The position numbers and the translations under genes are program-made. Shown one piece after another: positions 8,913 to 17,694 of a DNA stretch of 64,000 bases (positions are counted from its first letter, which is position 1; each line of letters starts with the position of its first letter). The stretch is from positions 5,690,001 through 5,754,000 of the forward strand of contig NZ_CP034437.1 of NCBI RefSeq assembly GCF_003952225.1, read 5' to 3'. Under the pieces are notes generated by a model that had not been told where the DNA came from, did not search any database, and saw nothing but the letters and a program-made list of their open reading frames with translations. The stretch is from Paenibacillus albus. Its GTDB lineage: Bacteria > Bacillota > Bacilli > Paenibacillales > Paenibacillaceae.

Positions 8913-10292
8913 TTATTTTTGCGCGTTCGCTTTGTCTTGCGATGCTTGGGCTGCCTTCGCTACATCCTCCGGCTTCTTCACTTTGCCGATCAGCTCTTGC
9001 AAACCTACGCCGACGTCTGCGCCTACGCTTGGTTGAACGATAGCGTCAAATGCTTTCCAAGAGGTAGATGCGCCGCCCATTACGCTAAGCACATCAGAGA
9101 TCAATGGATCTACGCCGGACATATCGGACAGCTTCATGGAAGGGAGTACTTTATCTTCAAGAAGCGTACGTTTTTGAATTTCTTCGTTAAAGAAGTTCTT
9201 GATGAACTGGGTTACTGCTGCTTTTTGATCTTCGTCAAGGTTAGCCGAGAAGCCGAAGCCGTTCGAGTAGCTCGCGTTGATCGACGTTTGATCGCCTTTA
9301 CCGCCTGAGATGGACGGGAAGTTAAAGTAACCGATATTGCCTTTCAAGTCTCCTGCTTCGTCGCTTGTGAAACGGTTCGCGTCCCAGCTGCCTGTGAAGA
9401 CCATCGCTGTGTCGCCCTTCAGGAATTGTGCGCCTTGATCTGCGTATGGTAAGCCGAGAGCGCCTTTCGTGAAGTAGTCTTTGTCCACGAGTTTCGCATA
9501 GTCTGCGAAGCCCGCTACGAAGTCTGGATCTGTCCATTTCGCTTCACCGGTTAGCAGTTTATCGAAGCTTGCAATGCCGACGTGGCGCTCCATGATGGTG
9601 TTCCAGAGCATGCCGTTAACCCAAGCGTCTTTTGCAGCGAGTGCAAAAGGTGTTTTGCCTTTCGCTTTCACCGTGTCCGCGAGCGTAATGAGTTCGTCGA
9701 ATGTCTTCGGTATTTGAAGGCCAAGATCAGTGAACATCTTCTTGTTGTAGAACACGCCTTCGCTATAACCGCCGAACGGCAAGCCGTATACTTTGCCATC
9801 AATTGTGAATTCATCGAGGCTTGCGAATTTATCTTTAATGCCGAGCTCGTCGAGGATTGGCGTCAGATCGAGCATGCGGCCAGCTTTCACATACAGATTC
9901 AGGTCCGCGCCGCCAAATACTTCGAAGATGTCCGGCGGATTGCCTGCAGCCATTTCTGCTTTAAGCTTCTGGTCACGGTTAACGACTTCGTCGATGCCCT
10001 CCATGCTGATCTTCAGGCCAGCGTTCTCCGATTCGGTCTTTGCTACGACATCCTGCAGAATCTTCAAGCGAACCTTGCTCGTTTCTTTAATCTGCGTGTG
10101 ACGAAGCGAGAGCTTCACGTCTTTAGCCGCCGGCGCATTGTTAGCCTTGTTGTCCGTCGTTGCCGTGTTTGTCGCTGTATTATTCTTGCCATTGTTCGCG
10201 GAATTTGTATTGTCTTCCTTGGATCCGCAAGCGGAAAGTACCAAAGATGCGCTCATTAGCGTCACTGCAGCAACCGTTAAACCTTTCTTCAT
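8913..10292 (-). CDS. Extracellular solute-binding lipoprotein of the CUT1 sugar transporter
   Basis: A 459-residue binding protein. The signal peptide MKKGLTVAAVTLMSASLVLS ends at a lipobox (LSAC), so it is anchored to the outer face of the membrane. An Asn/Thr-rich linker follows (about 25-50), then a family-1 solute-binding fold, with typical segments such as GNPPDIFEVFGGADL and FDELITLADTVKAKG. ATG 10292 with a preceding GGGGGA is preferred; the frame extends to 10478 but that part has no lipobox-compatible signal. It is first in the ABC operon and has a TATAAT element about 55 bp upstream. The ligand is not identifiable; the YesM/YesN pair next door probably controls it. Confidence 0.93.
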   Translation of the reverse strand: MKKGLTVAAVTLMSASLVLSACGSKEDNTNSANNGKNNTATNTATTDNKANNAPAAKDVKLSLRHTQIKETSKVRLKILQDVVAKTESENAGLKISMEGIDEVVNRDQKLKAEMAAGNPPDIFEVFGGADLNLYVKAGRMLDLTPILDELGIKDKFASLDEFTIDGKVYGLPFGGYSEGVFYNKKMFTDLGLQIPKTFDELITLADTVKAKGKTPFALAAKDAWVNGMLWNTIMERHVGIASFDKLLTGEAKWTDPDFVAGFADYAKLVDKDYFTKGALGLPYADQGAQFLKGDTAMVFTGSWDANRFTSDEAGDLKGNIGYFNFPSISGGKGDQTSINASYSNGFGFSANLDEDQKAAVTQFIKNFFNEEIQKRTLLEDKVLPSMKLSDMSGVDPLISDVLSVMGGASTSWKAFDAIVQPSVGADVGVGLQELIGKVKKPEDVAKAAQASQDKANAQK

Positions 10293-10344
10293 TAAAAATT
10301 CCCCCGATACAAGTTGATGATTACCGCTTTCCCTTACACTTTGA

Positions 10345-10350
10345 ATTATA
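10345..10350 (-). promoter_or_regulatory. Candidate -10 element of the ABC operon
   Basis: A perfect TATAAT on the minus strand lies about 53 bp before the ATG of the binding protein. No good -35 is found 17 bp upstream, which would fit a promoter needing an activator such as the adjacent YesN protein. Confidence 0.4.
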
Positions 10351-10429
10351 GAGGGCCTTCCAAAATCGCAGGAGGTCGAAATTACAACGGGTTTGGGATA
10401 CTTTTGAGCGGTCGTGTCATGGAGGGGGA

Positions 10430-10466
10430 ATAATAAACGACCCACAGGAGGTGAAAATCCTGTGGG
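10430..10466 (-). terminator. Terminator of the first aldo/keto reductase gene
   Basis: A perfect 9-bp stem (CCCACAGGA with its complement, 10441-10466) with an 8-nt loop, followed on the minus strand by a T-rich stretch (GTTTATTATT). Confidence 0.6.
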
Positions 10467-10523
10467 CTGCGTATTCATTCAGAGAAAAGTATCCTCCGAA
10501 TCAGGTTCGGTTATAGAAATGGA

Positions 10524-11501
10524 TTACCACGCGTAAGCGCGCGGCGCATCTCCGCCAGGACCTGGGAAGATTTCATCGATACGGGCAAGCGTCGCTTCAT
10601 TAAGTTCAAGCTCAACCGCACGCAGCGAGCGTTCGAATTGCTCAACTGTACGCACGCCGATAATCGGAGCAGTAACAGCCGGGTTCGCGATCAACCAAGC
10701 AAGAGATACGACGTCTTCGCGTTCGCCAAGCTCATCGCATAGCTCACCGTAAGCAGCCAGCTGCGCCGCATGCTTCTCCAGTCGCTCCGAGTTGCCGCTG
10801 CGCTTGCCGCCTCCGCCATGACGCGCATTGCCTGCAAGCAAGCCGCCGTCAAGAGGGCTCCAAGGAATGACGCCGATGCCGAGTCCCTTCGCCGCAGGAA
10901 GCACTTCAAGCTCCGGCAAACGGCAAAGCAGGTTATATTTATGTTGTTCTGATACGAGTCCAAGTATTCCGCGCGCTTTCGCTTCGCCTTGCGCGACTGC
11001 GAGATCCCAGCCAGCGAAGTTGCTCGCGCCGACATAGCCGATCTTGCCTTGTGCCTGCGCGGAACTGAATCCGTTCCACAGCTCGTCCCAGCTGACATTG
11101 CGGTCCACATGGTGCATTTGGTACAGCTCAATGTGATCGGTTTGCAAACGCTGCAGGGAAGCTTCCAAATGGCGGCGCAGCTTATAAGAAGACAATCCGC
11201 CGTCACGGTTCGGACCGTCATGCTTATCGGACATATCTCCATAGAATTTCGTAGCAAGCACGGTACGCTCACGACGTCCGCCGCCCTGCTTAAACCAACG
11301 GCCGATTATTTCTTCCGTACGGCCGGCATTTTCACCCCAACCATAGATGTTCGCCGTGTCAAAGAAGTTAATGCCCGCGTCCAAAGCGGCATCCATAATG
11401 CGGAATGATTCCTGCTCGTCCGTATCGACCCCGAAGTTCATTGTGCCCAGGCAAAGTCTGCTTACCTTCAAACCAGAACGTCCCAAATAGGTGTACTTCA
11501 T
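10524..11501 (-). CDS. Aldo/keto reductase
   Basis: A 325-residue NADPH-dependent oxidoreductase with the AKR TIM-barrel signatures: GLKVSRLCLGTMNFG near the N-terminus, the catalytic Asp-Tyr region FFDTANIYGWGENAG, the Lys in VLATKFYG, and the HH pair in YQMHHVD. The cofactor segment VTAPIIGVRTVEQFE is near the C-terminus. I take the ATG at 11501 from the family N-terminus, although AGGAG lies 14 nt upstream, closer to a GTG at 11513. It is monocistronic. A related reductase lies at 28438-29418. The substrate is unknown. Confidence 0.9.
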   Translation of the reverse strand: MKYTYLGRSGLKVSRLCLGTMNFGVDTDEQESFRIMDAALDAGINFFDTANIYGWGENAGRTEEIIGRWFKQGGGRRERTVLATKFYGDMSDKHDGPNRDGGLSSYKLRRHLEASLQRLQTDHIELYQMHHVDRNVSWDELWNGFSSAQAQGKIGYVGASNFAGWDLAVAQGEAKARGILGLVSEQHKYNLLCRLPELEVLPAAKGLGIGVIPWSPLDGGLLAGNARHGGGGKRSGNSERLEKHAAQLAAYGELCDELGEREDVVSLAWLIANPAVTAPIIGVRTVEQFERSLRAVELELNEATLARIDEIFPGPGGDAPRAYAW

Positions 11502-11621
11502 CTCGATTTCCACAGCTCCTCTATCATGGATAATGGTCTAGCAACTCTAGTAGGAAAAGTCTCCCTTCTCTATTATAGAGATTTGGCCGCGGAATACCAA
11601 ATACGAAAGTACATATTAGCG

Positions 11622-11671
11622 AAAATAAAAAAAGGCGACGTCTCTGGGCTTGATTGCCTGAGAGTATCGCC
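11622..11671 (-). terminator. Terminator of the Rpn-like nuclease gene
   Basis: An imperfect stem (GGCGA...TACTCT against AGAGACG...TCGCC, with an inner AGGC/GCC pairing) at 11634-11671 is followed leftward by TTTTTTTATTTT. Confidence 0.75.
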
Positions 11672-11695
11672 TCTGTTGCATGGATTGCTTCTTGT

Positions 11696-12664
11696 TCAGC
11701 GCAGCTGTTGCTGCTCTTGATAAGCCTCATCAACGAGCTTCTGTGCATCCTCCGATCGGCGGACTTGGAACAGGCGGTCGGAGAGACGGTCCAGTATGTC
11801 TAAATCTGCGATTTGTTCGAGCTGTCTGAGCATCTCGCTACTTGCATCGCTGAACTGCGATTTAATGAATTTGCTAACGATCTTGCGTTCGCCTTCGATC
11901 GCGCCAGCAATCTGACCTGCGAGCATCCCTTTCAACTCCGCATCCTTCTCCCACTGTGTCTTCAATTCCATCAGTTCCATGACTTTCTCCTCCTCCGTAT
12001 GTATCAGTGTTTGAATTTCCCGCTCAAGCTCTTGCTTCTCTATGTCATTCAATATTAAATACGTGTCAAAAAATCCGGTAATCAGCCTCATCCTTGCCGG
12101 GTCAATCTCGAGCCTAACAAGCATCCGCAGAAACTCTTTCTTTACTTGTACTCTTTCGTCTTTAGTATACCCCATCTTGCAGAGCATCGCAGCAGCGATC
12201 GGATTGTCCTGCTTGATATATTGACGCCAATCTTTCTTACGAAGCTCAACAATACAGTAGCTGAAATCAAGCACGTGCTGGAAAGGCAAATGCAATTGAA
12301 AAGAATCAGGCTCATCTCTTGCCTCGTCATAACTGAATATAGCAATTGGCAGAATAGGCCGCCGATATTTCTCGTACAACCGGCTGAAATAGATAAACAT
12401 TCTCTCCGGAAATTTACTCTGCCACTGTGCTTGCGACTCCAGATGCACAATTATTAATGCCTCTTCACCCTTCAACCGCGTTTCAATCAGAAAATCCACC
12501 TTATACTTTTCCCCTGCCACAACATCCGTAAACAGTTCCTCCGACAGAAACGTCAAATGCCCAAAATCAATCGCTTCAAATGCTTGCGGAAAAAAGAGCA
12601 GCATAAACTCTTCAAAATATGTGCGGACCATCTCTTTAAACAATCGGTCATGATCAATTGCCAC
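11696..12664 (-). CDS. Rpn-type PD-(D/E)XK nuclease family protein
   Basis: A 322-residue cytosolic protein of the Rpn/YhgA-like 'recombination-promoting nuclease/putative transposase' family. The N-terminal ~140 residues show the PD-(D/E)XK core: Asp in YKVDFLIE and the E-x-Q variant of the E-x-K motif in IIVHLESQ. The C-terminal half is charged and helical (KQELEREIQTLIHTEEEKVMELMELK), as usual in this family. I chose GTG 12664: AGGAGG sits 9 nt before it but abuts the ATG at 12673. Family members nick or cut DNA in vitro and spread horizontally. No partner gene or transposon end is seen. Confidence 0.75.
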   Translation of the reverse strand: MAIDHDRLFKEMVRTYFEEFMLLFFPQAFEAIDFGHLTFLSEELFTDVVAGEKYKVDFLIETRLKGEEALIIVHLESQAQWQSKFPERMFIYFSRLYEKYRRPILPIAIFSYDEARDEPDSFQLHLPFQHVLDFSYCIVELRKKDWRQYIKQDNPIAAAMLCKMGYTKDERVQVKKEFLRMLVRLEIDPARMRLITGFFDTYLILNDIEKQELEREIQTLIHTEEEKVMELMELKTQWEKDAELKGMLAGQIAGAIEGERKIVSKFIKSQFSDASSEMLRQLEQIADLDILDRLSDRLFQVRRSEDAQKLVDEAYQEQQQLR

Positions 12665-12692
12665 AAGCCTCATCCTCCTAGCTCTGGACTGA

Positions 12693-12744
12693 AAACAAAA
12701 AAGCACCGACCAAGCCGTAAAAAATCTACGTCTTGGCGGTGCTT
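12693..12744 (-). terminator. Terminator of the SWIM-SNF2 operon
   Basis: The stem AGCACCG(A)CCAAG and its complement at 12701-12744 is followed on the minus strand by TTTTTTGTTTT, past the last small ORF of the helicase operon. Confidence 0.8.
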
Positions 12745-12793
12745 CCGCTGCTTTGATTATATTTGCTGCATGCTTACTTCGTAAACTAGCCAG

Positions 12794-12994
12794 TTATTGA
12801 TCCGACCGCATTGCTTCTACGGCGTCACGAATCGCTTGATAGAACTCGCGCCAGTGCGGCGCAGCTCCATCGGGTCCAATCTGCGCTTCCACGGATCGGT
12901 TTGGCTCGGACGCTTCCGACTGCTTCGCTTGCCGTAATTCCGAGGCAGCCTCTTCGCTTGTCACCGCTGGCGCTTGCGCTTCCTTCTCCACCAT
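12794..12994 (-). CDS. Small hypothetical protein downstream of the SNF2 helicase
   Basis: A 66-residue acidic, Ala/Glu-rich ORF (start MVEKEAQAPAVTSEEAASEL) whose C-terminal end HWREFYQAIRDAVEAMRSDQ looks like an amphipathic helix. It starts 21 bp after the helicase stop, with AAGGGTGG 11 nt before the ATG, and is followed by the operon terminator, so it is probably translated. It resembles no family I know, and could act as a small partner of the helicase. Confidence 0.5.
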   Translation of the reverse strand: MVEKEAQAPAVTSEEAASELRQAKQSEASEPNRSVEAQIGPDGAAPHWREFYQAIRDAVEAMRSDQ

Positions 12995-13015
12995 CGCTTA
13001 CGCTGCCACCCTTCG

Positions 13016-15952
13016 TTAACCTTTCAGACGATGCTTGCGCAGCGTGAACAGCTCGCGCAGCTCGTCGGTCGACATCTCGGTAATCCAATTCTCGGATTGG
13101 CTGACCACTTGCTCGTTCAGCATTTGCTTGCGCGCGATCATATCGTCAATCCGCTCCTCAAGCGTGCCAAGTGTCACATACTTGTGCACCTGCACGTTGC
13201 GGGTCTGACCGATTCGGAAAGCACGGTCCGTCGCTTGATTCTCGACTGCCGGGTTCCACCACCTGTCGAAGTGGATGACGTGGTTTGCAGCCGTCAAGTT
13301 AAGTCCTGTTCCTCCTGCCTTGAGCGAAAGCACGAACGCACAGCCCGGTTCCTGTTCATTCTGGAACGTCTCGATCATGCGGTCACGCTCAACCTTTGGC
13401 ACTCCGCCGTGCAGATAAGGCGTCGGCAGACCCAGTCGCTCTTGGAGCAGCCTCTGAAGCGTGAGGCCCATCTCCACATATTGCGTGAAGATCAAGCAGC
13501 GCTCGCCCTCGGCAGCAATCTCCTCTACCATCTCAAGCACACGCAGCACTTTGTTGGAGCGCTCCGGGTCCCAAGCGTTCTTCAGCAGAGCAGCATCCTC
13601 CTTGAGCAGCAAGCTCGGATGATCGCATACCTGCTTCAGTCTTGTCAGCGCCGACAGAATAATGCCTCTTCGCTGAAAGGCGCCTGCAGATTCAAGCTGA
13701 TTCATCAGCGTAGATACCATATTCTCATACAGCGCACCTTGCTCCACCGTAAGCGAAAGGTAGGTGCGCATCTCGTTCTTTTCCGGAAGCGACAGCTGGA
13801 TGGACGGATCCTTCTTGAGCCGCCGCAGCATAAAAGGCTTCACCCAGCGCTGAAGCTCGGCGATGAGCTTCTCGTCGCGTTCCTTCTCAATTGGAAGTAC
13901 GACGGCTTTACGGAATTCATTCAACGTGCCGAGATAGCCCGGATTTGTAAAATCATACAGCGACCACAGCTCCGTCAGCCTGTTCTCCATCGGTGTACCT
14001 GTCAGCGCAATCCGATGCTGCGCCGAGAAGCCGCGAATCGCTGCAGACTGCTTCGTGTAGTAGTTCTTAATATTTTGCGCTTCGTCTAAGCAAACAACGT
14101 CCCACGATACGCCCCCGAGCTCTTCTTCATCGAGCGGTGCCAGCGTATAGGAGGTGATAACGAGATCGACCTCCGCCGCTTCTAGAGCGAACTGCTCGCC
14201 TCTTGCTCGTTTCGGGCCGTAATGCACAAGCACTCGCAGACCAGGCGCGAACCGCTCCAGCTCCTTCTCCCAGTTGCCAATAACGGACGTCGGGCAGATG
14301 AGAAGTGAGGGGCCAAGCCCGCCGCTCTCCTGCACATGCTGCAAATAGGCGGTAAACTGAATCGTCTTGCCAAGACCCATATCGTCCGCAAGACAGGCAC
14401 CAAGTCCGAACTTGCGTAAGAACGCGAGCCAGGATACCCCTTGCAGCTGATAATGGCGAAGCTCACCCTGGAATGCTGCCGGCTTCTCAACAAGCGGCAG
14501 ATCTGACGCTTCACCGAGCTGCGCAATCCACGCAACCAAATGCTCGTTCAGCTCTACCTCAGCGACCAGCGCATCCTCAATCTCGTTCTCCGCTTCCAGC
14601 TCAGCGCCGCCGCGCAAATGCATCTCGAACACATCGCGCATGGACAGCCCGCGCTTGCCGCCGTTCTTCTTCAGCCACTTGCGCAGCCTCTCCATATCGC
14701 CCGGATCAAGATGCACCCACTCGTCGCCGATCTGCATGAGACGTCGATTCTCCGAAGCAAGCTTCATAAACTCTGCTTCGCTCATATCGACATTGCCAAC
14801 GGCAAGCTTCCAGTCAAAATCAACGATCTGCTGCAGCCCGAACATCGACTGCTCGCCGGAGCCTACAGATGAGCGCACTTTCGCTTTCAGCTTCAGCTTC
14901 CGATTGCGCGCCGCTTCCCACCAAGCCGGCAGCAGAACCGAGCAGCCGGCAGCAAGCAGCTTGACGCTCTCATGCTCCAGAAACTGAAAAGCCAGCTCGT
15001 CGGTGAGCTCTGTCCGAATGAGCCCTGCCGGAGCGCCAATACGGCTCAAGGATTCGGTCAGCACCCACTCCGGCAGCGCAGTCGCCCACTTCTGTTCTTC
15101 CTTGCGCAGCCGATCGGCAAAGTAAGCATGCCAATCAGCTGGCGCATCATCCGGCAGCACGAACCGCGGCGCTGCGTCTTCTTCCTCATACGGCGCAGAA
15201 GCTGGCGCAAGCGTCAGCCAGCTGCCGCCTTCTGCACGCTCCTGCACCGCAGGACGCAGACGCCAGCCCTGCTGCTCATTCGGCTCAAGCAGCTGAAGAG
15301 CCGTCCGAAACGGCACTTGATCCTGCTTCATGCCGATCGACACGAGCCAGTCATCCTCGTCGGCGGCCTTCATCATAAGAGCGCCTTCACCCGCTAACGC
15401 AGCGGCTTTGCGCCAAGCGGCTCCTGCCGCTTCATCAGTAGCGATCAGCTCTTCTACGATGCCGCTGAGCCAACCTTGCACGGCATCGAGATCGCCTTGC
15501 TTCTCAAGCTCCGGCACAAGCTCGCGCCATGCCCCGAGCGTCTCCTGCTCGGTACGCGGAATTTCGAGCCGCCATGCCCTTGACTCTGCCCGCCAGCGGG
15601 ACCAATCCGGTGCATACCAGCCGCTTCGCAGCGCCTGCCGGAGCAGCTCCGCCAGCCTCGACAGCGACTGCACACGTTCCGTCCATTCTACACGCAGCAG
15701 CCGTGTCGGCTTCGGAGATGACAAGTAATCCATCGCAAGCGACGGCGAAACGGTCAGCTCAATGCGCTTTAGCCGCTCATCCGATCGTTCCTCGATATCC
15801 GCGCCATACCACGAAGCTTCATGCCAAGCAAACAGCAGCTTCCGCATCCGCATCGTAAGTCCGGCCGTATGTGCGGTAGACAGCACGATGCCCTCGCCTG
15901 CTTTCCAGAACCCGTCTACGACGATAATATCTGCAATTGAATAGCCTCTCAT
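13016..15952 (-). CDS. SNF2-family ATP-dependent helicase/translocase
   Basis: A 978-residue Swi2/Snf2 ATPase. The N-terminal ~480 residues are the bacterial SNF2-associated region. The SNF2 core follows: Walker A DDMGLGKTI at about 520-530, motif II LDEAQ at about 620, motif III ALTGTPMENR, and the C-terminal helicase lobe with LKAGGTGLNLTAANHV and the Arg finger region ATDRAFRIGQ at about 874-912. Such proteins translocate on duplex DNA and remodel protein-DNA complexes or stalled polymerase. The ATG overlaps the stop of the SWIM gene (ATGA), so the pair is co-translated. The cellular role is unknown. Confidence 0.93.
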   Translation of the reverse strand: MRGYSIADIIVVDGFWKAGEGIVLSTAHTAGLTMRMRKLLFAWHEASWYGADIEERSDERLKRIELTVSPSLAMDYLSSPKPTRLLRVEWTERVQSLSRLAELLRQALRSGWYAPDWSRWRAESRAWRLEIPRTEQETLGAWRELVPELEKQGDLDAVQGWLSGIVEELIATDEAAGAAWRKAAALAGEGALMMKAADEDDWLVSIGMKQDQVPFRTALQLLEPNEQQGWRLRPAVQERAEGGSWLTLAPASAPYEEEDAAPRFVLPDDAPADWHAYFADRLRKEEQKWATALPEWVLTESLSRIGAPAGLIRTELTDELAFQFLEHESVKLLAAGCSVLLPAWWEAARNRKLKLKAKVRSSVGSGEQSMFGLQQIVDFDWKLAVGNVDMSEAEFMKLASENRRLMQIGDEWVHLDPGDMERLRKWLKKNGGKRGLSMRDVFEMHLRGGAELEAENEIEDALVAEVELNEHLVAWIAQLGEASDLPLVEKPAAFQGELRHYQLQGVSWLAFLRKFGLGACLADDMGLGKTIQFTAYLQHVQESGGLGPSLLICPTSVIGNWEKELERFAPGLRVLVHYGPKRARGEQFALEAAEVDLVITSYTLAPLDEEELGGVSWDVVCLDEAQNIKNYYTKQSAAIRGFSAQHRIALTGTPMENRLTELWSLYDFTNPGYLGTLNEFRKAVVLPIEKERDEKLIAELQRWVKPFMLRRLKKDPSIQLSLPEKNEMRTYLSLTVEQGALYENMVSTLMNQLESAGAFQRRGIILSALTRLKQVCDHPSLLLKEDAALLKNAWDPERSNKVLRVLEMVEEIAAEGERCLIFTQYVEMGLTLQRLLQERLGLPTPYLHGGVPKVERDRMIETFQNEQEPGCAFVLSLKAGGTGLNLTAANHVIHFDRWWNPAVENQATDRAFRIGQTRNVQVHKYVTLGTLEERIDDMIARKQMLNEQVVSQSENWITEMSTDELRELFTLRKHRLKG

Positions 15953-17550
15953 GTGATGATTTTACCCCTCCACAGCTCTTCCTGCAGTGCGCGCAGCCGT
16001 CCGTGCTTGCGAACGATGCCGTCCACATACCGGTTCCATTTATCTGCCTGCTTATCCGCTTTATACAGCTTCTCCAGCTTCTTCATCAGCTTGACTGCCT
16101 GCCTGTAGCCCTGCCGGTTCCGTGACCGGATCGCACCGTCGATCGCTTGATGGTAGAGCGGATACAGCGCATCAGGAGCAAGCTTGCTCATCTCCCTAAT
16201 AAGCTGAACATCCATCTCGTCTGGCTCTATGCCGAAGAGCAGCTGCAGATCCGCCCACTGCGCATACTGCTTCCGATCCAGCCAATGCTCCGACAATGCG
16301 GAATACGAATGCGGCAGGAATGAGACCAGATATTGCTGCCACTTCGGATTGTCCTGCTGCTGCATATCGGCTAACCTGCACATGGATAAGAATGGCCCGA
16401 ATGCCTTTGACTTACGCTGTGTGACGAGACCGCTATGCAAATAGCCAATCCAGCCCTCCAGCTTGGCATAGTTACGCTCTTCCAACCGCTGCAATGCGCA
16501 ATCGCAGGCGAGCAGCGCCGTCCGATTAAACACCGTCTTGCCAAGCAGCTCTATAGCATCAGCGTCACGATCATCGGCGAAAGCGAGAAAAGCGAGCGCC
16601 ATCGGCGCGAAGAAGCCTCCCATCACAGCCGGATCCTGTGTACTCGGCGAAGAGTCCAGCTTGCTTTTCAGCCAATCCTCTTCCGCCCGCGTCCACGCCT
16701 CATCATGCACGAGCTGGCCCCACAGTGCGAAATAGAGCGATTCCCACCGATGCAGCTGATGCTCCCGATCCATCTCCCGCTCATGGAAGAACTCAATCAA
16801 GCGGCTGACCGCTGACCGCTCCGGCGCCGTCATTTCGGCAGGCTTCAGCTCAGCCGTCAATTCTAAATATTGATTCATCCACGGCTCTGTCATCCGTGCG
16901 AATGCCATTTCATAGTAGTAACGGCTATAAGTATCCGTAATGGAATACGCCCGCTCAGCCTGCTCAAGCACATAGAGGATGCCATGCATCCAGTGCAAGC
17001 GACGAAGCCGGTCATCCCATGACTTGGATACCGCTTTTATATTTAACAGCACCGCTTGCAGCGGATGAAGCGAATGCCGGCACTGCCGCCACACCTCACC
17101 ATGCACGCGGTCCATTTCTTCAATCCATTGCTTAGGGTCCGACTCTGTCTCAGGAGCCTGATTTGCGCCTGGTTCCGCTTTAACAGGCTGGCTCCGTCCT
17201 GCCTCGAGCAGCTCACTCCCATATAGCATACGGTTATGGATCTCATCGGCACTTCTGCCGGCGTACGCATAATACGCATAGAACACCGCGGCCATATGCT
17301 TGCAATAGCCCGTGTTAGGACATGTGCAGGTGCTGAAGCCAAAATCATCGGTATCCAGTGTAACCGCATAAATAACGGTCCCTTTTACCGCACCATATAT
17401 GGAGCTTCCCTCCATCACCTGTATGGATAGCACCTTCTCACGACGGTAGTAATCGAAGCCGCGTTCCAGCACCTCAAGGGGGATGCTGCTTGCTATTGCC
17501 GACTCAAGCGCCTGCAGTCTATGCTCATCCAGCTGAAAAAACGTGCTCAT
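15949..17550 (-). CDS. SWIM zinc-finger domain protein
   Basis: A 533-residue protein with a SWIM zinc finger near the N-terminus (CTCPNTGYCKH, about 73-83; the CxCxnCxH ligands are all present). The rest is predicted helical with no enzymatic motif that I recognise. SWIM fingers bind DNA or protein and in bacteria often sit beside SNF2 ATPases, as here. The start at 17550 has AAGGGGGGAG 4-5 nt upstream and fits better than the longer frame to 17583. It is the first gene of the operon and probably acts as a DNA- or partner-recognition subunit of the helicase (inference). Confidence 0.85.
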   Translation of the reverse strand: MSTFFQLDEHRLQALESAIASSIPLEVLERGFDYYRREKVLSIQVMEGSSIYGAVKGTVIYAVTLDTDDFGFSTCTCPNTGYCKHMAAVFYAYYAYAGRSADEIHNRMLYGSELLEAGRSQPVKAEPGANQAPETESDPKQWIEEMDRVHGEVWRQCRHSLHPLQAVLLNIKAVSKSWDDRLRRLHWMHGILYVLEQAERAYSITDTYSRYYYEMAFARMTEPWMNQYLELTAELKPAEMTAPERSAVSRLIEFFHEREMDREHQLHRWESLYFALWGQLVHDEAWTRAEEDWLKSKLDSSPSTQDPAVMGGFFAPMALAFLAFADDRDADAIELLGKTVFNRTALLACDCALQRLEERNYAKLEGWIGYLHSGLVTQRKSKAFGPFLSMCRLADMQQQDNPKWQQYLVSFLPHSYSALSEHWLDRKQYAQWADLQLLFGIEPDEMDVQLIREMSKLAPDALYPLYHQAIDGAIRSRNRQGYRQAVKLMKKLEKLYKADKQADKWNRYVDGIVRKHGRLRALQEELWRGKIIT

Positions 17551-17643
17551 TTTACTCCCCCCTTGTCTTTGCAACCATTCCAACCATTATATCACATTCA
17601 CTAAGCAGTTTCGCTGTTCACCCGAACAAGCTTGTTTCCGATA

Positions 17644-17685
17644 ACAAAAATCCCCTGCCTCGGAGAATCCTCCAAAGCAAGGGAT
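17644..17685 (-). terminator. Terminator of the orphan histidine kinase gene
   Basis: The stem ATCCCTTGC/GCAGGGGAT encloses a second inner pairing (GGAGGATTCTCC) and is followed leftward by TTTTTGTT, just past the stop at 17695. Confidence 0.75.
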
Positions 17686-17694
17686 AACGTCTAT

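Noticed and set aside
12974..14089. Rightward frame of 371 codons
   Set aside because: Antisense to the SNF2 helicase; the translation is Arg/His/Leu-rich shadow sequence.
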